Positions 8,051 to 17,612 are shown, counted from the first letter of the stretch. The stretch is DNA of 64,000 nucleotides from Desulfobotulus pelophilus (GCF_026155325.1 NZ_JAPFPW010000011.1:87275-151274), one strand, 5' to 3'. A program made the numbers and translations. The notes: generated by a model not told the origin, from the letters alone.

Positions 8051-10519
8051 TCAGGATTCGGTTTTGAAGGCAGCCATATGGTGGCGGAGATCTCCGGCCA
8101 GACGGCTCAGATCAACGGCAGAACTGTTTACCTGACTGGCCGCCGCGCTGGACTGCTGGGCCGCCGCACTGACGCCCTGAATGTTGGCGGCTATGTCTCT
8201 GGCAGCCTGGGCCGCTTCTCCGGCATTGCGGCTCATGTCATTGGCTCCCTGGGCAACTTCGGCTATGCCCGTTGCAATGTGCTGGATACCGGACGTGGCT
8301 TCGGCTATGTTGCTGGATATGGTTTCCGCAATGCGTGTCTGGGCCTTGACGGCTTCCGTGGTTTCATTGGTCCGGTTGGATATGTCCGTGATGATGCCGG
8401 AAACATCGGCAATGCCTTTGACCGCTTCTCCTGTTGTTTCCTGAACACCCCGGATTTTAGCGGCAATGTTTTCGGCGGCGTGGGCACTCTGGCTGGCAAG
8501 GGCTTTGATTTCACTGGCAACAACGGCAAATCCTCGTCCTGCTTCACCGGCACTGGCAGCCTCAATGGTGGCATTGAGGGCCAAAAGGTTGGTCTGCTCG
8601 GCAATACGTTTGATTACTTCCGTGACATCTCCAATTTCCTTGGCCGCATTGCCCAGCAGGTTCATGGTTGCCGTAGCCGAACCCGCAAGACGGATGGCTT
8701 TTGTGGCAATGGCTGTGTTGGTATCCGCATTCTCTGCAATTCTGCGGATACCTTCACTGGATTCATCCATGGAAAGTGTGACGGCTTTCATGTTGGTGCT
8801 CATCTGTTCCGCCGTGCTGGAAATGCCCTGTATATTCACGCTCATTTCTTCCGTAGCGGAGGCCATAGTACTGATATTGGTGCTCATCTGTTCCGTAGCA
8901 CTGGCAACATTACTGGCCTGGGCCGTTACTTCCTCCGATCCGGATGCCAGCTGACGGGAAACGGTGGAAAGTTCTTCGGAAGCACCGGCAAGGGTATCGG
9001 CGCCGCCTTTGACCTGACGGATAACACCGGAAAGCTGATCCATGGACCGGTCAATGGCCTTGGCAAGTTTGCCGATTTCATCCTTCTGGTCCAACCGGCT
9101 TCTGCCCGTCATATCACCCGTGGCAAGGCCCTCGGCCGTTGCAACCAGAGTCTGTATGGGCCTGCTGATTCCCCTTGCAATACTGTAGCCGGAGGCAAGG
9201 GCAAAGCCAAGGCCCAGAAGGGAAATGAGGGAAATACCCCATAAAGCCCGCCTGACAATGCGCTTGGTATTCTCTGCCGCCACATAAAACTGCTGCCAGG
9301 CACTGTCAGAAGCCTGGCTGGCAAGCTGCAGAAGAAGGGCTCCGCGGTTTTCCAGCTCTGGGAGGGTTTCGTTTTCAAGAATGAGGCGGTTATTGACCCA
9401 TGCCGTTGCATGCTGGCGGTATTGCTGCAGATGTCGGCTTACTTCCGTTAAAAGGTCAAGGTTCCGGGATGCCGTTGTCTGATGGCGGGATGTTTCCAGG
9501 TTCTGGCTGAGTGTTGCGTAATATGCCAGCCACTGGTTACGGTTTTCTTCGTTGCGGTCCAGAATATAGGTTTTTTCAAGAACCCGCATCTGTGCCATAT
9601 CCTGCGTCAGCGTACTAACGAAACGGCTTTCCTGAAAAATTCTGGTAACATCCCGGTTTTTCGCTTCAAGAAAAGCTTCCACGAGGGCCGTAATGACGTT
9701 GCCCTGTTCCTGAAGTTCACGGGCAAGGCGGCCACGGCGGGCTTCTGCCGGATTGCTGCGAAAGGCAGCCAGCCAGGCATCTCCCGTTTCCCGGTAGCGA
9801 ACCAGCACCTGAATCATTTCGTCCAGCTTTCTGATCAGTTCAGAGTTTGCCTCCTTTTCTTTCAGGCCCTTGGCAAGGGTTTGCATGAGGGCATGTTCCC
9901 TTTCCATGGACCGGAAACTGTCTTCGCTGTCAAAAAGGGCAGAGGCCGTAAGGTGAAGACGCATCATCCCCATCCGGTGTTTCAGTTCATTGGCCATTTC
10001 CAGAGCGGCCTGGGCTTCTTCCTGAAGTGTTTCATAATGGGCGGTCAGTGCATGAAAGGCATTCGTAACTTCCTGGCCTGATACATCAAAGCGAGTCTGG
10101 TTCCGGATGTTTTCGTGTATCTGTCTTTCGCTCAAGTCCATGCTGCGTGAGAAAAGATCGATAACTTCCCTTCCTTTTTGATTGGCATCACTGTTACTGC
10201 CAGCATATTCCCGGTGCAGGGAGGTAAGAGAATCCAGATGTTCCAGAGCCAGAGCCAGCTGGCGGCGGCCTTCGGCAAGGTCGTTATCCTGCCCGTTCAT
10301 GATAAAATTCTGCATGGCCATGATGGCTGACTGCGATGCATGTTCCAGATCTGCAACCCGGTTGGTCACGGGAAGGGTATACTCCGTGGTATGGACCATG
10401 TCATTGCCAATGGTATTCATGCCTCGCATGCTGGCTCCACCCAGCAGGAGAAGTATCAGGCAGACAAGGCCAAAGCCAAAGCCAAGTTTTTTTGCAATTC
10501 CAAAATCCTTGAATTTCAC
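8051..10519 (-). CDS. Methyl-accepting chemotaxis protein (long four-helix-type sensor)
   Basis: About 822 residues. TM1 (about 10-32) and TM2 ([15 protein letters not shown], about 440-460) flank a roughly 400-residue, mostly helical periplasmic region, followed by HAMP ([20 protein letters not shown]) and a cytoplasmic signalling domain whose hairpin tip reads [18 protein letters not shown]. The tip has Ser where most receptors have Arg (EAARAG). I place the start at the GTG at 10519 ([12 protein letters not shown]), which has AAGGAG eight bases upstream; a TTG at 10552 is in frame but poorly placed. It is the cognate receptor of the cheA/cheW/cheB/cheR set. The ligand cannot be inferred. 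Confidence 0.92.
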   Translation of the reverse strand: MKFKDFGIAKKLGFGFGLVCLILLLLGGASMRGMNTIGNDMVHTTEYTLPVTNRVADLEHASQSAIMAMQNFIMNGQDNDLAEGRRQLALALEHLDSLTSLHREYAGSNSDANQKGREVIDLFSRSMDLSERQIHENIRNQTRFDVSGQEVTNAFHALTAHYETLQEEAQAALEMANELKHRMGMMRLHLTASALFDSEDSFRSMEREHALMQTLAKGLKEKEANSELIRKLDEMIQVLVRYRETGDAWLAAFRSNPAEARRGRLARELQEQGNVITALVEAFLEAKNRDVTRIFQESRFVSTLTQDMAQMRVLEKTYILDRNEENRNQWLAYYATLSQNLETSRHQTTASRNLDLLTEVSRHLQQYRQHATAWVNNRLILENETLPELENRGALLLQLASQASDSAWQQFYVAAENTKRIVRRALWGISLISLLGLGFALASGYSIARGISRPIQTLVATAEGLATGDMTGRSRLDQKDEIGKLAKAIDRSMDQLSGVIRQVKGGADTLAGASEELSTVSRQLASGSEEVTAQASNVASATEQMSTNISTMASATEEMSVNIQGISSTAEQMSTNMKAVTLSMDESSEGIRRIAENADTNTAIATKAIRLAGSATATMNLLGNAAKEIGDVTEVIKRIAEQTNLLALNATIEAASAGEAGRGFAVVASEIKALASQSAHAAENIAAKIRGVQETTGEAVKGIADVSGIITDISNRTNETTEAVKAQTRIAETISSNIAEATSGIQHIATGIAEVAQGANDMSRNAGEAAQAARDIAANIQGVSAAAQQSSAAASQVNSSAVDLSRLAGDLRHHMAAFKTES

Positions 10520-10558
10520 GCTGCACACTCCTTCGTATTTTGATACTTTCAAACAGTT

Positions 10559-11059
10559 TCAGAAAGATGCCTGTTTCATTTCGGTAAGAACTGGAGCAGA
10601 GAGGTCACCAGCCTGCTTCAGTATGGTCGATGCGGAAAGCAGGGTGACAAGTCCATTCTCCTTTTTCAGAATTCCTCTGGCCAGCTGCCTGAGAATGCCA
10701 TTACCGTTTTCTTTTCTGCGGTCATCCATGGGGGCTATCATGTTTTCCGGCGCAGGGAACACATCACCGATGCGATCTACAAGAACGCCAAAGGATTCCC
10801 CTGCATGGGGCTTGAAGAGCAGAATCCGGGTATGCTCTCTGGCAGGAGCAGGCGGATGGCCCAAAAGAACTCTAAGATCTATGATCAGATGAATCTGTCC
10901 CCGTATGTTTACGTAGCCACGTACGGATGGAGGGGCATGATGAACCGGTGTAAAGTGGTTTCGCGTGTGCACTTCCTTGATATCGAATATATCGAAACCG
11001 TAGGTTTCCTCTCCAATGAAAAAGGTACAGATCTGGCGGTTATGGCTGGTGATCATCAT
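10559..11059 (-). CDS. cheW: Chemotaxis coupling protein CheW
   Basis: A 166-residue single CheW domain (ICTFFIGEETYGFDIFDIKEVHTR, GYVNIRGQIHLIIDLR, FGVLVDRIGDV), the adaptor that joins receptors to CheA. The ATG overlaps the cheA stop by four bases (ATGA), so the pair is translationally coupled. A short extension after the domain (ILKKENGLVTLLSASTILKQ) resembles the usual last strand of the fold. The receptor gene starts about 40 bases downstream, so receptor, adaptor and kinase are made together. Confidence 0.95.
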   Translation of the reverse strand: MMITSHNRQICTFFIGEETYGFDIFDIKEVHTRNHFTPVHHAPPSVRGYVNIRGQIHLIIDLRVLLGHPPAPAREHTRILLFKPHAGESFGVLVDRIGDVFPAPENMIAPMDDRRKENGNGILRQLARGILKKENGLVTLLSASTILKQAGDLSAPVLTEMKQASF

Positions 11060-14025
11060 GCGCTTTTCCTTTGCGGATTTTTGTTCCCATGCAGCAGGAT
11101 ACGGATGCTGTTCCGCAGGTTTTCCCTGTCTATTTTCACCTCAAAGGCATCAAAGCCCGCTGCAAGAGTACGGTTCCGGTCCGTTTCCGTGGCCAGTGCC
11201 GTGAGCGCGATGGCTTTTATATGGCGGCATGAAGGGTCCTTACGGACTTCCCGTATCAGCTGCCATCCATCCATTTCAGGCATTTCAAGGTCGCTTACCA
11301 GAAGGTCAAAGGATTGTTCGCGGAGCAGTTGCCATGCCTCTCTGCCATTGGATGCCGTTGTCACCCTGCATCCATCTGACTCAAGGTAATTCCGCACAAG
11401 CTGGGTGAAAAAAACCGTATCTTCGGCAAGAAGGATATGACTTTGTTTTGGCTGTTCTGTTTTTTCGCCAAACCAGCCCGGCTCCGCACTTTCAATAATC
11501 TGAAAGGGGTCCAGAAAAAGGGAGAGTTTTTCCTGAACCACAGCAGCACCGAGAATGCCTTTTCCGGGGATACTTTTGGTTGCAAGATCCAGTGGTATAT
11601 CAACAATATCTCGTATTTCGGAAAAGAGAATCCCATAGGGCTTTTCGGAAAATTTAGGAAGAAGCAGATGGAAGGTTTCGCTCTCTGGACAGGGGGATAC
11701 GGGCAGAATGTGTTCCAGCCTGACAATGCGGGTGGGAACATTGTCAAGGGTGATAAATTCTTTGTCTCCAATCCGCTCAATATGATGGATGGATATTTTT
11801 TCAACCCGTCTTACCAGCTGAAGGGCCATGGCGAACTGCTCGTGGGGACCGGCTGCGGTGAGAAGAACGGGTTGAGTTGTTGTGGTGGCGTGGGTGTTTT
11901 CTGCGCGGGCGGCAAGGGGTACACCCGTATGTCTGGCAATGCCTTCTATATCCAGTATGAGAGCCACCTGCCCGTCACCCATGATGGTGGCCCCGGAATA
12001 GATGGCAATGGTTTTCAGGGCCGGATGCATGGGTTTGACCACAATTTCTTCGGTTCCGATCACTTCATCGACCTCAAGACCGAAACGATGATTGCCCACT
12101 TTGACAACGGCAAAGGTGAGATTCTTGCTCTCGCCGTTTCTCGGAGTACGGGCGATGGCAGTCTGTATGGTTTCCGTAAAGGGAACCGGACGTTTCAGCA
12201 CCTCTTTCAGGCGAACCATGGGCAGAAGGGTTTCCCTGAGTCGACAGACCTCGTGGGTTCCCACGCAGGAAATCCGCTCGCTTATTTCACGGTCATAGAG
12301 GCAGACCAGTTCTTCGAGGTTCACCTGAGGAATGGCAAAACGATCTTTCCCTGCACGAACCGTAAGGCAGGGAATAATGGCAAGGGTCAGGGGCAGGGAT
12401 ATGTGGAAGCGACTCCCCTGACCCCGGATGGAAGAAAGCTGGAGAGAGCCGCCCAACGTTTCGATGGATGTTTTGACCACATCCATGCCGACCCCTCTGC
12501 CGGAGACCTCTGAGACCTGATCTGCCGTGGAAAAACCGGAAAGAAGAGTGAGCTGGCAGATATCTTGTTCCGACATACGGGAAAGTTCGGATTCTTTTTT
12601 CAGTCCGGATTCCAGAGCTTTTTTACGGATTTTGTTCGTATCCATGCCCTGCCCGTCATCACTGAGGACAAGGGCGATCTGGCCTGCTTCATGTCTGGCT
12701 GCAACGTGGATATGGCCGGTTTCCGGTTTGCCTGCGATCACGCGCTGCTGCGGTGATTCGATGCCATGATCACAGGCATTGCGGATAAGATGGGTCAGGG
12801 GATCGGCCAGGGCTTCCAGTATGCTTTTGTCCAGTTCCACATCCTGACCTTCCATCTCCAGCACAATGTCTTTTCCCAGTTTATGAGAAAGGTCCCTCAC
12901 CATACGGGGCAGCTTGGCAAAAATATTGCCAATGGGCTGCATACGGGTACGCATGATGGTCTGCTGCAGTTCCGTAGTTACACCATCCAGACGCTGGGCG
13001 AGGTTGTGCGAGCCGGAAGCATGCTCTGATTCCAGAAGATGCTGGTTACGGACAAGAACCAGCTCTCCTGCAAGGGTCATCAGCTGATCCAGAATGTCCA
13101 GACGGATCCGGATGCTGCCGGTTTTATCCGCAGTCTGTTCTTTTGTGCTGCCGGTTTTTTCTTCCTGTGGCGGTGGGGCTGGTATGGTTTGGTCTGGAGC
13201 AGAAGAGGAGCTTGAAACCACGGAATGAGAAGGCATTTCAGCCGTGATGACGGCAGAGTCCATACAGACACCTTCACGGGATACGGGAAGGATATGCTCT
13301 GCACCCAGCCCGCTTACGGAAGGGATCAGGTCCATTTCCAGAATGGTGGCATACAGTACCTGATAGGTAAGGGGGCCGGTGGGCAATCCCTGACGGATAT
13401 CAAAGGAACCGAAGGAGAGCTCGGCCTCCACAATTTCACCGGCGGACAAGAGGTCTGCGATGATTGCCATGGGGCGTTTGCCGGCTTGTTCCATTACCGC
13501 AAGATCATAGTGCAAGAGGTAAAGCTCTCTGGCCTTGTCGATGCGATGAAGGGTGTAGGCAGAAACGGTAAAGGGCAGCGGATTGTTGCAGGCACACAGT
13601 TGGGCCGGAGTTTGGCGGTCTTTACGGGCTTTGTCGGGCAGGCGTTCTTCAAGGAGGGCATCCAGGCGATGCTGCATGCTGCTGATATCCATATCATTAC
13701 TGTTTTCAACATCATCCAGCAAGGTCTGGACATAGTCGGTTCCGGACAGAAGACCGTCAATAAGGGGACTATCCGCATTCATTTCTCCGGAACGGACCAT
13801 GGAAAGCAGGGCTTCCATGGCGTGGGTGAGGGATCCTATGGAGGTGAGCCCAAGGAAGCCAGCACTCCCCTTGATGGAATGAACAGCCCTGAAAAGACCG
13901 TCCACAATGGTTCGGGATGCTTCCGTATCGGCGCCTTCCAGCCCGAGTATGTCTTTTTCGGCCCTGGTCAGGTGCTCCCGGGCCTCATTGACAAACTCAT
14001 CCAGAATTGCCTTGTCATTGAGCAT
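11056..14025 (-). CDS. cheA: Hybrid CheA histidine kinase with two CheW-like domains and a receiver
   Basis: A 989-residue chemotaxis kinase. Order: HPt (His49 in AVHSIKGSAGF), a P2-like region (about 150-260), acidic/proline linker, dimerisation helices (LDQLMTLAGELVLVRNQHLLESE), HATPase_c (HLIRNACDHGIESP, DDGQGMD, GRGVGMDVV), a CheW-type P5 domain (LTLAIIPCLTVRAGKDRFAI), a second degenerate CheW-like segment (about 720-860) and a receiver (DLLVSDLEMPEMDGW, about 870-980). The built-in receiver suggests intramolecular phosphate transfer; no separate CheY is present in the locus. Its start overlaps the kinase/STAS gene by 11 bases, and its end overlaps cheW. Confidence 0.95.
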   Translation of the reverse strand: MLNDKAILDEFVNEAREHLTRAEKDILGLEGADTEASRTIVDGLFRAVHSIKGSAGFLGLTSIGSLTHAMEALLSMVRSGEMNADSPLIDGLLSGTDYVQTLLDDVENSNDMDISSMQHRLDALLEERLPDKARKDRQTPAQLCACNNPLPFTVSAYTLHRIDKARELYLLHYDLAVMEQAGKRPMAIIADLLSAGEIVEAELSFGSFDIRQGLPTGPLTYQVLYATILEMDLIPSVSGLGAEHILPVSREGVCMDSAVITAEMPSHSVVSSSSSAPDQTIPAPPPQEEKTGSTKEQTADKTGSIRIRLDILDQLMTLAGELVLVRNQHLLESEHASGSHNLAQRLDGVTTELQQTIMRTRMQPIGNIFAKLPRMVRDLSHKLGKDIVLEMEGQDVELDKSILEALADPLTHLIRNACDHGIESPQQRVIAGKPETGHIHVAARHEAGQIALVLSDDGQGMDTNKIRKKALESGLKKESELSRMSEQDICQLTLLSGFSTADQVSEVSGRGVGMDVVKTSIETLGGSLQLSSIRGQGSRFHISLPLTLAIIPCLTVRAGKDRFAIPQVNLEELVCLYDREISERISCVGTHEVCRLRETLLPMVRLKEVLKRPVPFTETIQTAIARTPRNGESKNLTFAVVKVGNHRFGLEVDEVIGTEEIVVKPMHPALKTIAIYSGATIMGDGQVALILDIEGIARHTGVPLAARAENTHATTTTQPVLLTAAGPHEQFAMALQLVRRVEKISIHHIERIGDKEFITLDNVPTRIVRLEHILPVSPCPESETFHLLLPKFSEKPYGILFSEIRDIVDIPLDLATKSIPGKGILGAAVVQEKLSLFLDPFQIIESAEPGWFGEKTEQPKQSHILLAEDTVFFTQLVRNYLESDGCRVTTASNGREAWQLLREQSFDLLVSDLEMPEMDGWQLIREVRKDPSCRHIKAIALTALATETDRNRTLAAGFDAFEVKIDRENLRNSIRILLHGNKNPQRKSA

Positions 14026-14779
14026 GGGTGTCTTCCTCGGATTCAGGATTTCGGATAATGGTGTACATGCGATCCAGTCTTGTCATGCGGAAAAGGGTGA
14101 CAAGACTTTCGCTGGCACGGGTGATGACCAGTTCACCATGACGCTTGTTCTCGCCCAGAATCCGGGCAAATCCTACCAGGAGGCTGAGCCCTATGGAGTC
14201 TATGTCGGAAGTCTGGGAAAGATTCAGCCGGAAGGAAGAGATGCCCTGATCGAGGATGGTAAGCATGAGACGTCTGAGACCATCTGCGGTAGCCGCGGTG
14301 ATATCTCCACCGGGATGGATTTCTGCCCACTGACCATCCATGTGCCAGGAGCAGTCTTCCTTTCGGGGTACGGAAACCCAGGCCGTAACGGATCCGGGCA
14401 GGCGTGTGAAACGGATTTCGTCGGAAAAGGCATGAATCAGGGCAAAGCCCCGGCTGCGGTCCTGGGAAGGGTCTTCGGGCATGGTAAAGGAGAGAGCTTG
14501 TGGATCCACACCGGGGCCCTCATCTTCTATACGGATACAGAACCTGTCTTTGCCCAGTGCTTCAATAGAGCCTTTCACCAGAAGAGCCCTGTCTCCTGCA
14601 TTGCCATGTTCAACCGCATTGATCAGAAGTTCTCTGAGGACAATGATGATTTCCGAGAACCGAGTGGTTCCAAGACGGCCCATAAATTCCTTGGCAAGGC
14701 CCACAAGGCGATCCACAAGCCCCATATCCGAGCCCATGGAAAAATGCAGAACCCCGTCTTTTTCCTGGATGGCAAACAT
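14015..14779 (-). CDS. Fused RsbW-like anti-sigma-type kinase and STAS antagonist domain
   Basis: 254 residues. The N-terminal half is a HATPase_c_2 domain of the RsbW/SpoIIAB type: N-box LRELLINAVEHGNAG (Glu50, Asn54, His58), G1 box IEDEGPG and RSRGFALI. The C-terminal half (about 145-254) is a STAS domain with DIDSIGLSLL, where Ser195 sits at the position phosphorylated in SpoIIAA and RsbV. In usual partner switches kinase and substrate are separate proteins; here both are in one chain, next to a SpoIIE-type phosphatase. I chose the ATG at 14779 (SD AAGGGTG), because the longer frame would run through the preceding gene. Domain calls are firm; the self-contained switch is inference. Confidence 0.88.
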   Translation of the reverse strand: MFAIQEKDGVLHFSMGSDMGLVDRLVGLAKEFMGRLGTTRFSEIIIVLRELLINAVEHGNAGDRALLVKGSIEALGKDRFCIRIEDEGPGVDPQALSFTMPEDPSQDRSRGFALIHAFSDEIRFTRLPGSVTAWVSVPRKEDCSWHMDGQWAEIHPGGDITAATADGLRRLMLTILDQGISSFRLNLSQTSDIDSIGLSLLVGFARILGENKRHGELVITRASESLVTLFRMTRLDRMYTIIRNPESEEDTHAQ

Positions 14780-14807
14780 AATGCACCCTTTCTGAATGGT
14801 TTTTATG

Positions 14808-16004
14808 CTACGTACTTCTGGAGCTGCCCGGAATGTCCACCACGGCCAGCAGCATGTCATCTGCTGGTTTATTGCGGCAGAAAGCCATGATGTCTTTCCA
14901 GAGGGCTGAAAGAAAGTCGTCCAGGGTTTTGTCCCTGTGTTTTTCAGCCAGAAAAAGGATGCCTTGTTCGCCAAGATTCTCCTTTTTCCCCGTGGGACCA
15001 TCCACCCGTTTTGCCTGTATAATACCGTCCGTAAACAGAAGAATGCGGTCCCCGGGAGCCACGGGATAATTTTTTGGATGAAACACGGCATCCGGCCATA
15101 GGCCGATGCTGTCTCCTGCTGCCCTCAGGGGTAAAATTCTTCCTGTTTTTCCTTCCATGAGGATGGGGGATGGATGGGCGGCATTGCAGACTTCAAGGCG
15201 CATGGCCGGGAGGCTCATACGAAGAAACAGCCCTGTGATCATGCGATCGTTACCGGAAGAGGTAAGGTGGGTATTCAGGGCATGAAAAAAGGTAGTTCCG
15301 TTTCGTTCAGGGTGCTCATCAAAAAAGGCCTTGAGCAGAATGGTATGGTAAGAAGCGCCCATATCATGACCCGCCACATCGGCTATCAGCACATCCCATC
15401 CTTCCGTATCCTCGCGGAAACTCAGGAAGTCTCCTCCTGCTTCCGCATAGGCATGCTGCATATGGCGAAGGATGAGTGCGGTACAGCATGTGGGTTGCCG
15501 GGTCAGGGATGCATGGGCTTTCCGGGCGTCCTCTATCTGTTTGCGGCGGGAAGCAAGGTCCATCCGTAACCTGTCCATATCCCGTTCCCGCAGTCCGTCG
15601 GATAAGCGGGTTGCCCGGTCTGATCTGTGGCGCTCAAGGATGGAGGCGATACAGGTCTGCACCTCATCGGGAGTGAATGGTTTATCAAGGTAATCCCGAC
15701 ATCCCCTGCGCATGAGGCTGACTACCATATCTTTGTCTCCGTATCCGGTAATGGCCACAACCGGAATGAAGATATCCTCCCTTTTCATGGCTTCCAGCAG
15801 TTCAAGTCCCGTAAGTCCCGGCATCTGCACATCCGTCAGGAAAAGATCAATGTCCATTTCTCCACGGCGGGTTTTTCGGAGAATGGCCAGGGCTGCAAGG
15901 CCGTCTTCGGCAAGGGAAACTTTGTAGCCTGCCTTGCGGAGGATGAGAGAAAGTCCCAGCCTTGTATGATTTTCATCTTCAGCGATCAGAATATGGGCTC
16001 CCAT
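14808..16004 (-). CDS. Response regulator with SpoIIE/PP2C-type serine phosphatase domain
   Basis: 398 residues: receiver domain (1-125, acceptor Asp in LFLTDVQMPGLTG), coiled-coil linker (about 145-180) and a SpoIIE-type PPM phosphatase domain (about 190-398) with the metal-binding aspartates in LIADVAGHDMGA and ILLFTDGIIQA. It should dephosphorylate a STAS-domain protein when its receiver is phosphorylated; the STAS protein encoded 28 bases downstream is the obvious substrate. The start at 16004 has AGGAGA upstream; a further 15 codons in frame lack support. It is the first gene of the locus, directly behind a sigma-54-type promoter. Confidence 0.92.
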   Translation of the reverse strand: MGAHILIAEDENHTRLGLSLILRKAGYKVSLAEDGLAALAILRKTRRGEMDIDLFLTDVQMPGLTGLELLEAMKREDIFIPVVAITGYGDKDMVVSLMRRGCRDYLDKPFTPDEVQTCIASILERHRSDRATRLSDGLRERDMDRLRMDLASRRKQIEDARKAHASLTRQPTCCTALILRHMQHAYAEAGGDFLSFREDTEGWDVLIADVAGHDMGASYHTILLKAFFDEHPERNGTTFFHALNTHLTSSGNDRMITGLFLRMSLPAMRLEVCNAAHPSPILMEGKTGRILPLRAAGDSIGLWPDAVFHPKNYPVAPGDRILLFTDGIIQAKRVDGPTGKKENLGEQGILFLAEKHRDKTLDDFLSALWKDIMAFCRNKPADDMLLAVVDIPGSSRST

Positions 16005-16030
16005 GATCGGTCTCCTTTGCGGATACCTGT

Positions 16031-16046
16031 AGCAAGTTGTGTGCCT
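16031..16046 (-). promoter_or_regulatory. Candidate sigma-54 (-24/-12) promoter of the chemosensory locus
   Basis: Minus-strand AGGCACACAACTTGCT has the invariant GG and GC with exactly ten bases between them and matches (T)GGCAC-N5-TTGC(A/T) at all but one core position. Transcription would start about 12 bases downstream, near 16020, leaving a short leader with AGGAGA before the ATG at 16004. The location in front of the first gene fits well. Confidence 0.65.
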
Positions 16047-16094
16047 CATAGAGTGGCCCCATACTGCGGAGGGCCGTTTGTAACAGATGCATGG

Positions 16095-16165
16095 GTGTCG
16101 CAGATTGCAACGATTTCACAATGCCGGACTGTAGCAATCTGTTACAGTGTCGCAAAAGATTACAA
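16095..16165. promoter_or_regulatory. Paired repeat sites upstream of the sigma-54 promoter (possible enhancer)
   Basis: GTGTCGCA followed by GATTGCAA (16095-16111) is repeated as GTGTCGCA-AAA-GATTACAA (16147-16165), 52 bases apart, about five helical turns. An inverted repeat CAGATTGC / GCAATCTG (16101-16108 and 16134-16141) overlaps them. The sites lie roughly 50-120 bases upstream of the -24 element, the usual distance for activator binding. The remainder of the 400-base gap (16166-16409) shows nothing else I can name. Confidence 0.45.
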
Positions 16166-16409
16166 AGAGGGTGGGTTTATGGGATCAGCGCCGGGGTTGG
16201 CAGGAGATGGGGGTTCTGGTCAGACCGGAAAAGCACCGGATGTGGAGACGGAGGACTCCATTCCGGTTGACGGTCTCCGTGCATCAGGCCGGTCTGTCCG
16301 AAGGAAGAAGGGTTCCGCGGAACTGGGCCATGGCAGGGTGAACAAAAAAATACCTGCACCCATGCAGCAGAATGGGGCAGGTATGAAAGAATGGACGGGA
16401 ACAGGAACG

Positions 16410-17513
16410 TTACACCATGGCCTGTACAAAGGTCTGCATATCAAAGGGCTGCAGGTCTTCAACCCCTTCCCCCACACCCACATAGCGGACCGGGAGTCCG
16501 AGGTGTTTCTGGATGGCAATGACAATTCCGCCTCTGGCCGTACCGTCCAGCTTGGTCAGCACAAGACCGGTCAGCCCGATGGCCTCATGGAACAGCTCCG
16601 CTTGCCGCAGGGCATTCTGCCCGGTGGTTGCATCCAGAACCAGAAGGGTTTCGTGGGGAGCACCCGGCATGCGTTTATCGAGGGTCCGGTGGATTTTTTT
16701 CAGCTCCTCCATGAGATTCACTTTATTGTGAAGACGGCCTGCCGTATCCACAATGAGCACATCGGCGTTACGGGCTATGGAGGCATCCAGAGCATCATAG
16801 GCCACAGCGGCAGGATCGGATCTGTCTTTATGGCGGATGAGCGTGGCACCACTGCGTCTGGCCCAGAGCTCCAGCTGCTCACTGGCGGCTGCTCTGAATG
16901 TATCACCGGCGGCCAGAACAACCTTTTTCCCTTCCTGCCCATAACGTGCGGCCAGCTTGCCGATGGTTGTGGTTTTGCCTGCACCGTTGACTCCGACAAC
17001 AAGGATAACCCGTGGGGTGATTTCCGAAAGGATGTATGGTTGCTCTTCCGCAGGGCCCGTCGGAACTTCTTTGAGAATTTCTTCCCGGATGCGGGCTTTC
17101 AGGTCTTCACTGGAATGGATCCGGCCGCGAATAACACGGATACGTTCTACGATGTCCATGGCCGTTGTGACGCCGATATCGGCTGTGATCAGTTTTTCTT
17201 CCAGATCTTCCAGCAGGTTTTCATCGAGTTTGCGGCCAAGCAGCAGATCATCCACATCCGTTGTCAGAAATTCCCGGGTTTTGGAGAGGCCCTGTTTGAG
17301 TTTTTTGAAAAGACCTCCGGTGGCTTCCGGTTGCAGATTTTCCTGCTCTTGTGATGGACTTTTTCCGACTGCAGAGTCCGGGGAGACGGGGAGGGAAGGG
17401 TCCCTATCATGGGCCGGTGGCTCATGTTTCTTTAGGGTACTGCTTTTCGGACCATTTTCATGGTTTACCGTATTTTTTTTGGAAGATTTTTTACCAAATA
17501 ATGAAAAACTCAT
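16410..17513 (-). CDS. ftsY: Signal recognition particle receptor FtsY
   Basis: About 367 residues. A charged N-terminal region (1-75) precedes the helical N domain and the SRP-type GTPase G domain: G1 GVNGAGKTTTIGKLA, DTFRAAASEQL, G3 DTAGRLHNKVNLMEEL, G4 TKLDGTARGG and the terminal GEGVEDLQPFD. FtsY binds the SRP/Ffh-ribosome complex at the inner membrane and hands nascent membrane proteins to SecYEG. The start at 17513 (MSFSLFGKKSSKK) has GAGG upstream; an ATG five codons earlier is possible. It follows the ABC ATPase gene on the same strand by about 100 bases; no ftsE/ftsX or ffh nearby. Confidence 0.96.
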   Translation of the reverse strand: MSFSLFGKKSSKKNTVNHENGPKSSTLKKHEPPAHDRDPSLPVSPDSAVGKSPSQEQENLQPEATGGLFKKLKQGLSKTREFLTTDVDDLLLGRKLDENLLEDLEEKLITADIGVTTAMDIVERIRVIRGRIHSSEDLKARIREEILKEVPTGPAEEQPYILSEITPRVILVVGVNGAGKTTTIGKLAARYGQEGKKVVLAAGDTFRAAASEQLELWARRSGATLIRHKDRSDPAAVAYDALDASIARNADVLIVDTAGRLHNKVNLMEELKKIHRTLDKRMPGAPHETLLVLDATTGQNALRQAELFHEAIGLTGLVLTKLDGTARGGIVIAIQKHLGLPVRYVGVGEGVEDLQPFDMQTFVQAMV

Positions 17514-17612
17514 CCGGTTGTTCCTCATCCTGCTCCGCAGCCTGTACAGCCTCTGCAGTGGTCATGTGTAACGGAGGTGAAGGGTAGTCTCTGGTTATCA
17601 GGAAGTTACGGC

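Noticed and set aside
8045..9244. A 399-codon plus-strand frame rich in Gly and Phe opposite the chemoreceptor
   Set aside because: It mirrors the repetitive heptads of the receptor signalling domain and has no start signal or family.
11437..12513. A 358-codon plus-strand frame opposite cheA
   Set aside because: Shadow of the conserved CheA coding sequence; no family resemblance.
15627..17354. A 575-codon plus-strand open frame across the SpoIIE regulator, the promoter region and ftsY
   Set aside because: It is antisense to two clearly identified genes, has no ribosome site and no recognisable motif; high GC at third positions makes long antisense frames common here.
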